Origin: Usitatibacter sp035624355
GTDB lineage: Bacteria > Pseudomonadota > Gammaproteobacteria > Burkholderiales > Usitatibacteraceae
Direction: 5' to 3'
Length of the DNA: 49,825 nt
NCBI GenBank assembly: GCA_035624355.1
Contig: DASPRQ010000095.1
Span: forward strand, 1-49,825
In this document: one piece after another, positions 40,966 to 48,296 of the stretch
How positions within the stretch are numbered: position 1 is the stretch's first letter
Layout of the letters: each line of letters starts with the position of its first letter
Program-made: the position numbers and the translations under genes
Notes under the pieces: model-generated
Told to the model about the DNA's origin: nothing
What the model saw: only the letters and a program-made list of their open reading frames with translations
The model's database searches: none

Positions 40966-41727
40966 CTAGCCGGCGCGATCGAGCTTCGCGCGCAGGTCGT
41001 CGAGCGCCGAGTTGGCGTCGCGGAGCGAGGCGCGCAGGTGGTCGATGATCGGGTCGAACGCCGAGCCCGGGAGCGGCACGGGCTGGCCCCGGTCCTCGAG
41101 GTGGCTCGCGGCCGTCTCCAGCACCTGCAGGTCGCGCTCGAAGCGGCGGATCACCACGATCAGGGCGAGCGGGGCGACGAGCGCGATGCCCACGAACGCG
41201 CCGAGCGCGGCGATCACGATCTGGCGGGCGGCGGCCTGCGCCGCGCGGTCCACGTAGTCGCGCGAGTAGCGCAACGCGAGGTAGCCCACGGTGAGGTCGA
41301 AGTTGTTCTTGAGCGAGATGCCGGCCACGTACTCGCCGGGCGCCTCCCCGGTCCACTCCGTCGACTTGGAGGCCGCCGCGGCGTCGGTCCACGCGCGGTC
41401 CACGCTGCGGCCCACGCTCGCCGCGTCGGTGCTGTAGATGATCTGGCCGGTGCTGTCGAAGACGTCGATGCCCTGGATCAGCGGATCCGAAGCGGCCTCG
41501 CGCTCCATCTGCGAGGGCAGGGCGCTCAGCTCCGTGAACTGCATGCCGAGCGCGAGGGAGGCCTGCACGCTGTTCTCGATTCCCCGGCCCACCACGAGCA
41601 CGCGCGACTTCACGATGCCGCCGATCGTGCTCTTGTACTTGAAGTAGTTGAGGAAGGCGGCCATGCCGACGGCGAAGAAGCTCACCACCAGCGCGACGGT
41701 GATGAATCGGACGCGAATCGTCCCCAT
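40966..41727 (-). CDS. Membrane-bound periplasmic sensor protein with HAMP-like tail
   Basis: The 253-residue protein starts MGTIRVRFITVALVVSFFAV with a transmembrane helix at about 8-28, followed by a periplasmic sensing region (about 30-165) containing IQGIDVFDSTGQIIYSTD, a PAS/Cache-like pattern, and a second helix at about 168-193. The remaining 60 residues resemble a HAMP linker with coiled coil (RRFERDLQVLETAASHLEDR, then LRASLRDANSALDDL). No kinase, cyclase or methyl-accepting output domain is present. It shares pattern and topology with the first 250 residues of the adjacent fusion protein, suggesting they arose by duplication. It is the first gene of the operon, divergent from the kinase gene. 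Confidence 0.82.
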   Translation of the reverse strand: MGTIRVRFITVALVVSFFAVGMAAFLNYFKYKSTIGGIVKSRVLVVGRGIENSVQASLALGMQFTELSALPSQMEREAASDPLIQGIDVFDSTGQIIYSTDAASVGRSVDRAWTDAAAASKSTEWTGEAPGEYVAGISLKNNFDLTVGYLALRYSRDYVDRAAQAAARQIVIAALGAFVGIALVAPLALIVVIRRFERDLQVLETAASHLEDRGQPVPLPGSAFDPIIDHLRASLRDANSALDDLRAKLDRAG

Positions 41728-41829
41728 GTGGCGCTCCCGCTCCCCCTGCCGTGATCCCCCGCGTCATGGTATCACGGCCTTCGAGGGAAGGTTAAAATTA
41801 CCGTTGTAAGTGACTGTCCCTTCGGCACT

Positions 41830-41859
41830 TTCACGAACCCGGGGGGCTTGTGCTAGGGT
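41830..41859 (+). promoter_or_regulatory. Candidate promoter of the Ser/Thr kinase gene
   Basis: TTCACG (41830-41835) and TAGGGT (41854-41859, preceded by TGC as an extended -10) are separated by 18 bp and lie about 40 bp before the kinase ATG. Both hexamers are partial matches. The same 172-bp gap must also contain the promoter for the divergent sensor operon, for which AT-rich DNA at 41791-41800 is the best candidate. Confidence 0.35.
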
Positions 41860-41899
41860 GGCCGCACCGGCGGGGCGAGCCGGCCAACGGGAGGGACGG

Positions 41900-44203
41900 A
41901 TGGGCGAGGAACCACAGGCGCGATCTGCTGCGCCGCTCGATGCGGCGCGGCCCCTCGGCGCCGGCGAACCGCCCCGGACGCCTCCCCCCGGGATCCTCCT
42001 GCCGCCCGGCTTCCGCCTGCTCGAGTACCGCATCGACTCCGTCCTGGGCCAGGGCGGCTTCGGCATCGTGTACGCCGCCACCGACATGAACCTCGACGCC
42101 AAGGTGGTGATCAAGGAGTACCTGCCGGAGGAGGTCGCCCGTCGGGGCACCGACGGCACGGTCTCGGCCCGCGGCGAGCGCGACCAGGGCCAGTACCAGA
42201 GCGGGCTCGACAGCTTCCTCGTCGAGGCCCGGACGCTCGCCACGTTCCGCCATCCCCACATCGTGCGCGTGGCGCGGTTCTTCGAGGCGAACCGCACCGC
42301 CTACATCGTCCTCGAGTACGAGCGCGGCCGCTCCCTCAAGGAATGGCGCACCCGGCACGGCGAGCCGTCCGAGGAGACCCTGGTCGGGCTGGTCGCGCCG
42401 CTGCTCGACGGGCTGGCGGCGGTGCATCGGGCGGGCTACCTGCACCGCGACATCAAGCCCGACAACATCTACGTGCGCGACGAGGACGGCAGCCTCGTGC
42501 TGCTCGACTTCGGCGCGGCCCGTTCCGCGGCGACCGAGCGCCCGGAGCCGGGCGGCGCGGTGGTCACCCCGGGCTACGGGGCGATCGAGCAGTACGCGGG
42601 GGGCGGGAGCCAGGGGCCGTGGACCGACATCTATTCGATGGGCGCCACCCTCTACTGGCTCGTCACCGGCCGCAAGCCCGTGGATGCGCCGGCCCGCGTG
42701 GCGGGGGCGGCGGATCCCCTGCCGCGGGCGCAGGACCTCGCCGCGGACCGCTACTCCCCGCAGTTCCTCGCGGCGATCGACTGGGCCCTTCGCCCGCAGC
42801 CGGGCGACCGTCCGGCCGACGTCGACCAGTGGCGCGCGCAGCTTTTCGCCGCCCACCCTGCCGCCCTCGGCCTGCAGGCGGCGCTGCTCGCGGGGGAGGA
42901 GGACGCGGCGCGCCCGGTCGGCGAGACGTGGGTGAGGACGCTCGCCTCGCCGCGGGCCCTGCGGGCGCGCCTCGCGCGCCTGGGGCGGACGCTGCGCCGC
43001 CCCGGCTCCTGGCCGCTGTCGGTGAAGATGACCGTGGCGATGGTCGCGATCGCGCTCGGTCCCATGCTCCTCACCGCGCAATACAACCTCGACGCGGCGG
43101 TCAAGAACGTGCACGACATCGAGCTGCGCAACCTCGAGCACCTGGCGCAGAGCACCGCCGGGCGCATCGCGCAGCTGCTCGGCGACAGCCGCAACCTCGC
43201 CAACTACCTCGGCACCGACGAGGACTTCGTGGACTACCTCGCGCACCCCACGCCCGCGGGGACCGCCGCGATCCTCGCCAAGCTCGAGGCGCTGGCCCGG
43301 GCCGATCCCGACGTCCAGTTCGCGATGGTGATGGACACCGCCGGCAAGGCGATCGTCGCGAGCGATCCCGACGTGATGGGCAAGAACTTCAGGTTCCGCG
43401 AGTACTTCAAGCAGGCGATGGAGGGCCGGCCGCACATGACCGGCATCATCGTGGGCTCCGTGGCGGGCAAGGCGGGCGTGTTCTACTCGCGCCCCGTGTT
43501 CGCCGCCGACGGCCGCACGGTGATCGGCGCGGTGGTGCTGCGCGTCTACGCCGATCCGATCGTGCGCATCCTCGCGGCCGCGCAGGCGGGCGACCAGCGC
43601 ACGCCGTTCCTCATCGACGGCGACGGCGTGGTCGTGTGGCATCCCGACGCGCGGCTCATGTACCACAGCCTCGTGCCGCTGCGCGCGGAGGTGGTCGACG
43701 AGATCGTCTCGGACCAGCGGTTCCGGCGCGAGCGCATCGATTCGCTGAACCAGCCGCGGCTCGCGGCGGCCATGGTGGGCGCCCGCGAGGGCGGCCACGT
43801 GAGCTACTACTCGAGCACGTCGCGCCGCGAGGAGATCGCGGGCTACGCGCCCGTGCCGGGGCACGACTGGGTGGTCGGCGTGTCCGAGTCGCGCGACTAC
43901 TTCGCCCGCCCCCTCGACCTGCTCTTCCGCCGCGTGCTCTACAGCGTGGCGATCGCCGGCGCCGTGTTCGTGATCGCGGCGATGGTCTTCGCGCGCTCCA
44001 TCGTGCGCCCCATCGAGCGGCTCACCCGGGCGGCCGACGCCCTCAAGCGCGGCGAGTACACGAACGTGCCCGTGCGCTCGTCGGACGAGATCGGCCAGCT
44101 CGCGCGCACGTTCAACGTGATGATCGACGTGCTGCGCCAGCGCGACCGCGAGCGGCGCGGGCGCGCCGCGGCGGGCTACGGCCGGGACGAAGGGAAGGGG
44201 TAG
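41900..44203 (+). CDS. Receptor-type Ser/Thr protein kinase with Cache-like periplasmic domain and HAMP
   Basis: This is a membrane-spanning Hanks-type kinase. The ATG at 41900 is preceded by GGGAGGGAC; an earlier in-frame start at 41810 is unlikely. In 767 residues, the kinase domain occupies about 40-320: Gly loop VLGQGGFGIVY (49-59), Lys72 in VVIKEYLPE, catalytic LHRDIKPDN (Asp184), DFG (Asp203) and an activation-segment APE region replaced by GAIEQY. A transmembrane helix follows at about 374-394, then an extracytoplasmic double-Cache-like domain (about 395-672), a second helix (about 676-698) and a HAMP segment (about 699-750, with RSSDEIGQLARTFNVM). No output domain follows HAMP. It is divergent from the sensor-MFS operon. 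No phosphatase gene is nearby. Confidence 0.9.
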   Translation: MGEEPQARSAAPLDAARPLGAGEPPRTPPPGILLPPGFRLLEYRIDSVLGQGGFGIVYAATDMNLDAKVVIKEYLPEEVARRGTDGTVSARGERDQGQYQSGLDSFLVEARTLATFRHPHIVRVARFFEANRTAYIVLEYERGRSLKEWRTRHGEPSEETLVGLVAPLLDGLAAVHRAGYLHRDIKPDNIYVRDEDGSLVLLDFGAARSAATERPEPGGAVVTPGYGAIEQYAGGGSQGPWTDIYSMGATLYWLVTGRKPVDAPARVAGAADPLPRAQDLAADRYSPQFLAAIDWALRPQPGDRPADVDQWRAQLFAAHPAALGLQAALLAGEEDAARPVGETWVRTLASPRALRARLARLGRTLRRPGSWPLSVKMTVAMVAIALGPMLLTAQYNLDAAVKNVHDIELRNLEHLAQSTAGRIAQLLGDSRNLANYLGTDEDFVDYLAHPTPAGTAAILAKLEALARADPDVQFAMVMDTAGKAIVASDPDVMGKNFRFREYFKQAMEGRPHMTGIIVGSVAGKAGVFYSRPVFAADGRTVIGAVVLRVYADPIVRILAAAQAGDQRTPFLIDGDGVVVWHPDARLMYHSLVPLRAEVVDEIVSDQRFRRERIDSLNQPRLAAAMVGAREGGHVSYYSSTSRREEIAGYAPVPGHDWVVGVSESRDYFARPLDLLFRRVLYSVAIAGAVFVIAAMVFARSIVRPIERLTRAADALKRGEYTNVPVRSSDEIGQLARTFNVMIDVLRQRDRERRGRAAAGYGRDEGKG

Positions 44204-45339
44204 GCGCCGGGGGCCACCGCGCGCAGCGCCGGGCCCTCGCCCTCGCGCAGCGCCGAAGGCGGGGCCTCGTCCTCGCGCAGCTTCGCGTGCAGCACGGTCC
44301 ACTCCTCGGGCTGCTGGCGGCCCGAGAGCCATTCGTTGATGAACCAGTTCTGGTTGCGGTCCGAGAGCACCGGCGTGTGGCCGGTATCGGGCACGTGCAT
44401 GACCCAGACCCCGCCGCGGCGCCGCATGCGGCGGATGGTGCCCTCGAGCAGCGCGTCGGAGAGCATCCCGTGGATGAGCAGCACCGGGCAGCGCACCCGC
44501 GCCCACAGCTTCCACTGGTCGAGGCTGTGGCGGGCGTCCTCGCGGTAGGCCTGCAGCGCGCGCACGTCGTGGCGGTAGACGCGCCCGCCCTCCTCGTCGG
44601 ACCAGCGCGTCTGGTGGAAAGTCACGTTGAAGCGGATGTCGTCGCTCACGGGCCCGTCGTTCTTCTGCGAGGCGCCGATGCGGCGCAGCAGGTCCGCCGG
44701 ATCGCGGAACACGTAGTGGCGTGCGAGCGTCTGCGAGCGCCTGAGCCTGCGGCCGCGGGGGATGAAGGGGCCGATGTCGTTCAGCACGAGCCGGTCCACC
44801 ATGCGCGGATGGCGCGCGGTGAGCTCGATCGCGGCGCTTCCGCCCATCGACGAGCCGAGGACCGTCACGGGCCCGCCGCCGAGGTGGTCGATCATCTGGC
44901 GCAGCTGCTCCACGTACGTGCCGAGCGAGTAGTCGCGCTCGTCGTTCATCCAGCCGCTGCGCCCGCGCCCGACCCAGTCCATGCACACGACGTGGAAGCC
45001 GCTCGCGAGGTCGGAGGCGAGGTAGTTGAAGCGCATCGCGGTGTTCGCCACGCCGCCGCAGCACACGACGGTGGGGTTGGCGGAGTCGCCCCATTCGGTG
45101 TAGGCCACCTTGACGGGGTAGGGCTTGCGGAAGCGCGCGGGGCACTTCTGCAGGCGCACGGGATGCAGGTAGTCGAAGTGCTTGAGGTCGAACTGGTGGT
45201 CGAAGCGCTCGATGATGCGCTTGGCCATCGCCATGTACTCGTCCCAGTTGTGCAGGACGCGCCGCCGCCCGGGGATCTCCGGCTCCCAGTCGGGCTCGAA
45301 GCGCTGGACGGGCGGCACGATGCCGATCCTTGCGGCCAC
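44176..45339 (-). CDS. Alpha/beta hydrolase
   Basis: The 387-residue protein is an alpha/beta-hydrolase-fold enzyme of unknown substrate. An N-terminal region of about 80 residues (containing HNWDEYMAMAKRIIERFDHQ) precedes the core. The oxyanion segment is VVCCGGVANTAMRFNYLAS, the nucleophile elbow is VLGSSMGGSAAIEL and the catalytic His lies in PDTGHTPVLSD. The segment VCMDWVGRGRSGW is typical of hydrolases of this type. I start at GTG 45339 because it falls 8 bases after the histidine-phosphatase stop; the frame is open further upstream but overlaps that gene. An internal ATG near 45236 is the alternative. The 3' end overlaps the convergent kinase gene by 28 bp. Confidence 0.85.
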   Translation of the reverse strand: MAARIGIVPPVQRFEPDWEPEIPGRRRVLHNWDEYMAMAKRIIERFDHQFDLKHFDYLHPVRLQKCPARFRKPYPVKVAYTEWGDSANPTVVCCGGVANTAMRFNYLASDLASGFHVVCMDWVGRGRSGWMNDERDYSLGTYVEQLRQMIDHLGGGPVTVLGSSMGGSAAIELTARHPRMVDRLVLNDIGPFIPRGRRLRRSQTLARHYVFRDPADLLRRIGASQKNDGPVSDDIRFNVTFHQTRWSDEEGGRVYRHDVRALQAYREDARHSLDQWKLWARVRCPVLLIHGMLSDALLEGTIRRMRRRGGVWVMHVPDTGHTPVLSDRNQNWFINEWLSGRQQPEEWTVLHAKLREDEAPPSALREGEGPALRAVAPGAYPFPSSRP

Positions 45340-45347
45340 GGCGCTCT

Positions 45348-45938
45348 TCAGCCCTGGTGCGGCCGGCTCACGCGCAGCGCCGCGCGCCCGGCCGCCGGGT
45401 GCACCGAGAACTCTACGATCTCGCCGTTGGCCACCTGCATGCGGTCGCTGCCGCCCAGCAGCCGGTGCAGCACGCGGCCCACGCCCTTGCTGCTCACGAG
45501 GAGCGGCCGGCGCTCGAGCTGCGGCTCGAGGCGCTCGAGGGCCTGCGCGATGCGCGCCGTGAAGTCCTCCTCCGATTCGCCCCCGGGCGGCGTCGCCTGG
45601 CGCGCGAGCAGCTCCTCGGTCTCGGCGATCGGGCGGTTGTTCCACTCGCCCAGACGCCGCTCGTTGAGCAGCGGCTCGGTCACGATCGGGACGTCGCCCA
45701 GCACGCCGGAGATGATCGAGGCGGTCTGCCGGGTGCGCAGCAGCGAGGCGGCGACGATCACGCCGATGCGCAGGTTCATCTTGTCGATCTGCTTGGCGAG
45801 CAGGTAGGCCTGGTCGCAGCCGATGTCCATCATCGGCAGGTCGAGGTCGCCGCCGCAGCGGAAGCCCCGGAAATTGGGCTCCGTGATGCCGTGGCGGACG
45901 AAATAGAAGGTGAAAGGACGGTCGGCCCGATACGTCAT
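45348..45938 (-). CDS. Histidine phosphatase family protein (phosphoglycerate mutase-like)
   Basis: The 196-residue product begins MTYRADRPFTFYFVRHGITE, giving the RHG signature with the phospho-accepting His at residue 16. Further features are ASLLRTRQTASIISGVLG with the second catalytic Arg, NERRLGEWNNRPIAETEE with an acidic residue that acts as proton donor, and VSSKGVGRVLHRLLGG. The usual SHG near the C-terminus is replaced by SSKG, so the second His of the family is apparently missing, which may weaken or change activity. A GGAG ribosome site precedes ATG 45938. It is followed 8 bp later by the alpha/beta hydrolase and is divergent from ubiB. The substrate is unknown. Confidence 0.87.
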   Translation of the reverse strand: MTYRADRPFTFYFVRHGITEPNFRGFRCGGDLDLPMMDIGCDQAYLLAKQIDKMNLRIGVIVAASLLRTRQTASIISGVLGDVPIVTEPLLNERRLGEWNNRPIAETEELLARQATPPGGESEEDFTARIAQALERLEPQLERRPLLVSSKGVGRVLHRLLGGSDRMQVANGEIVEFSVHPAAGRAALRVSRPHQG

Positions 45939-46081
45939 TTCCGGCTCCGTGGCTCCTCTCGTGCACCCGGGGGTATCCGCGAGCGACGTCAGATTAGCAT
46001 CGGCCCCCCGGCGCCCGTAAAGTGGGCCCCCGCTACAGGCGTAACCGCCCCACGGGCCCCGGGAGCGCCCGCGCGGACGGG

Positions 46082-46087
46082 TAGAAT
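46082..46087 (+). promoter_or_regulatory. Candidate -10 element of ubiB
   Basis: TAGAAT (46082-46087) matches five of six consensus positions and would start transcription about 4 bases before the ubiB ATG, leaving almost no leader. No -35 is recognisable in the GC-rich sequence upstream. Confidence 0.4.
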
Positions 46088-46097
46088 CCCGGGTTCC

Positions 46098-47609
46098 ATG
46101 CGAGCCCTGCGCCTCACGCGCATCGTCCACACGATCGGACGCTACGGCCTGGACGAGTTCCTGCCGCGGCGCGGCACGAGGATCCTGCGCCTCGCCTTCT
46201 CCTGCGCGTACTTCTGGCGCGACCGCTCGCGTCCCCGGGCCGAGCGCCTGCGCCTCGCCCTCGAGTCCCTCGGGCCCATCTTCGTGAAGTTCGGGCAGCT
46301 GCTGTCGGTGCGACCCGACCTCATTCCCGAGGACGTGGCCGAGGAGCTCTCGCGCCTGCAGGACGACGTCCCGCCGTTCCCCTGGGAGCAGGTGGCCGAC
46401 ACGCTCGAGCGCGCCTACGGACGGCCCCACACGGAGGTCTTCGCGACGATCTCGAGCGCGCCGGTCGCGAGCGCCTCGGTCGCGCAGGTGCACTTCGCCA
46501 CGCTGCCCGACGGGCGCGAGGTCGCCGTGAAGATCCTGAGGCCCGGGATCCGCGAGGTGATCGGCGAGGACGTGGGCCTGATGCACGTGCTCGCGGGGCT
46601 CGTCGAGCGCGTCTTCCCGGAGGGGCGGCGCCTGCGCCCGCGCGAGGTCGTCGTCGAGTTCGAGCACACCATCAACGACGAGCTCGACCTGCTGCGCGAG
46701 GCGGCCAACGCGAGCCAGCTCCGGCGCAACTTCGCCGACGGGCGCCTGCTCGTCGTGCCCGAGGTCTACTGGGACTGGTGCAACCGCGAGGTGATGGTGA
46801 TGCAGCGCATCGACGGGATCCCGGTGAACGCGGTGGCGCGGCTTCGCGAGGCCGGCATCGACATCCCGCGCCTCGCGCGCGACGGCGTGGAGATCTTCTT
46901 CACGCAGGTCTTCCGCGACGGGTTCTTCCACGCCGACATGCACCCCGGCAACATCTTCGTGCGCCCCGACGGGCGCTACTGCGGCGTGGACTTCGGCATC
47001 ATGGGCACGCTCTCGGACGCGGACAAGAGCTACCTCGCCACCAACTTCATGGCGTTCTTCCACCGCGACTACCACCGCGTGGCGGTCGCCCACCTCGACG
47101 CGGGCTGGGTGCCGCCCGACACCCGCGTGGACGAGTTCGAGGGCGCGATCCGCTCCGTGTGCGAGCCGATCTTCGACCGGCCGCTGAAGGAGATCTACTT
47201 CGGGAAGCTCCTGCTGCGCCTCTTCGAGGTCTCGCGCCGCTTCCGCATGGAGATCCAGCCGCAGCTCGTGCTCCTGCAGAAGACGCTCCTGCAGGTGGAG
47301 GGGCTGGGCCGGCAGCTCGACCCGGACCTCGACCTGCGGCGCACGGCGCAGCCCATCCTCGAGCGCTGGATGAAGGAGCAGGTGGGTCCCCGCGCCTTCG
47401 TTCGCCAGATGCGCGAGGAGGCCCCGATGTGGGCGCGCACGCTTCCGCAGCTCCCGCGCCTCGTGCACCGCGCGCTCACCGAGGACACGACCAAGCGCTT
47501 CGAGGCTTCGCTCGCGAAGCTCGAGCGCGCGCAGCACCTCCAGGCGAGGCTGCTGCTCGCGATCGTCGTCGTGCTGGCGCTGCTCGTGGGCGCGGTGCTG
47601 CTGCGCTGA
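46098..47609 (+). CDS. ubiB: Ubiquinone biosynthesis regulatory protein kinase-like UbiB
   Basis: UbiB is a membrane-associated atypical kinase-like ATPase needed for ubiquinone synthesis. The 503 residues include the family-specific KxGQ motif in GPIFVKFGQLLSVRPDLIP (Lys64), the Ala-rich nucleotide loop APVASASVAQVH in place of the usual Gly loop, VAVKILRPGI, the catalytic-loop equivalent FFHADMHPGN and the metal-binding DFGIMG. A C-terminal transmembrane helix (about 483-503) anchors it. The ATG at 46098 gives the conserved start MRALRLTRIVHTIGRYGLDE. It is usually located right after ubiE-ubiJ but here stands alone about 20 kb away, divergent from the histidine phosphatase. Confidence 0.96.
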   Translation: MRALRLTRIVHTIGRYGLDEFLPRRGTRILRLAFSCAYFWRDRSRPRAERLRLALESLGPIFVKFGQLLSVRPDLIPEDVAEELSRLQDDVPPFPWEQVADTLERAYGRPHTEVFATISSAPVASASVAQVHFATLPDGREVAVKILRPGIREVIGEDVGLMHVLAGLVERVFPEGRRLRPREVVVEFEHTINDELDLLREAANASQLRRNFADGRLLVVPEVYWDWCNREVMVMQRIDGIPVNAVARLREAGIDIPRLARDGVEIFFTQVFRDGFFHADMHPGNIFVRPDGRYCGVDFGIMGTLSDADKSYLATNFMAFFHRDYHRVAVAHLDAGWVPPDTRVDEFEGAIRSVCEPIFDRPLKEIYFGKLLLRLFEVSRRFRMEIQPQLVLLQKTLLQVEGLGRQLDPDLDLRRTAQPILERWMKEQVGPRAFVRQMREEAPMWARTLPQLPRLVHRALTEDTTKRFEASLAKLERAQHLQARLLLAIVVVLALLVGAVLLR

Positions 47610-47627
47610 GGCGCGCGGTCTCAGCGC
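47603..47627. terminator. Hairpin across the convergent ubiB / methyltransferase stops
   Basis: GCGCTGAG (47603-47610) and CTCAGCGC (47620-47627) form a perfect 8-bp stem with a 9-base GC-rich loop spanning both stop codons. There is no T-tract on either side, so it is not a canonical intrinsic terminator. The symmetry partly reflects both genes ending in CGC TGA. Confidence 0.35.
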
Positions 47628-48283
47628 TTCATCGCGAGGGTGAGCCCGTCGCCCACGGTGAGCAGGGCGAGGTCCACGCGTTCGTCGCGAAGGAGCAGCT
47701 CGTTGAAGGCGCGGATCGCCTTCGTGTCCTCGGATCGGTCCGCCGGGTCGATCACCGAGCCGCTCCAGAGCGTGTTGTCCACGGCGACGAGGCCGCCGGG
47801 CCTGAGGAGCGCAAGCGAGCGCTGGTAGTAGCGCGCGTAGTTGCCCTTGTCCGCGTCGATGAAGGCGAAGTCGAAGGTGCCGCCGCGGCCCTCGGCGAGG
47901 AGCGCATCGAGGGTCGCGAGCGCGGGGGCGAGGCGCAGCTCGATCTTGTGCGCCACGCCCGCCCGCTCCCAGTGGCGCCGCGCGATCGCGGTCCACTCCT
48001 CGCTCACGTCGCACGCGAGCACGCGTCCGTCCTCGGGCAGCGCGAGGGCCACCGCGAGCGAGCTGTAGCCGGTGAAGACCCCGATCTCGAGCGTGCGCCG
48101 CGCGCCGGCGAGCTTCACGAGGAGGGCCATGAGCGCGCCCTGGTCCGGGCCGATCTGCATCTGCGCGTTGGCGAGCCCCGCGGTGGCCGCGCGCAGCTCG
48201 GCGAGCACGGGGTGCTCGCGCACGGAGTGCTCGACCACGTAGGCGTGCAGCGCGTCGGTGAGGGGAAGGAGCCGGCCGGACAT
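47621..48283 (-). CDS. Class I SAM-dependent O-methyltransferase (CCoAOMT/COMT-like)
   Basis: The 220-residue protein matches the small cation-dependent O-methyltransferase family. Features in order: MQIGPDQGALMALLVKLAGA, the SAM motif TLEIGVFTGYSSLAVALALP, VLACDVSEEWTAIARRHW, the metal-binding Asp region FDFAFIDADKGNYARYYQ, and VAVDNTLWSGSVIDP. The terminal LLTVGDGLTLAMKR is also typical. The acceptor is unknown; family members methylate catechol-type hydroxyls. The ATG at 48283 gives the expected length. It starts 13 bp after the stop of the upstream nuclease-family gene, with which it may be co-transcribed, and is convergent with ubiB. Confidence 0.92.
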   Translation of the reverse strand: MSGRLLPLTDALHAYVVEHSVREHPVLAELRAATAGLANAQMQIGPDQGALMALLVKLAGARRTLEIGVFTGYSSLAVALALPEDGRVLACDVSEEWTAIARRHWERAGVAHKIELRLAPALATLDALLAEGRGGTFDFAFIDADKGNYARYYQRSLALLRPGGLVAVDNTLWSGSVIDPADRSEDTKAIRAFNELLLRDERVDLALLTVGDGLTLAMKR

Positions 48284-48296
48284 CGCGCGTCTCCTC

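Noticed and set aside
38854..41754. Plus-strand open frame of over 900 codons opposite the sensor-MFS operon
   Set aside because: The product is His/Arg/Glu-rich with no domain, typical of antisense shadows in GC-rich DNA, while the minus strand encodes clear membrane proteins.
41831..45145. Minus-strand open frame of over 1100 codons opposite the kinase gene
   Set aside because: Low-complexity shadow; the plus strand has complete kinase, Cache-like and HAMP motifs.
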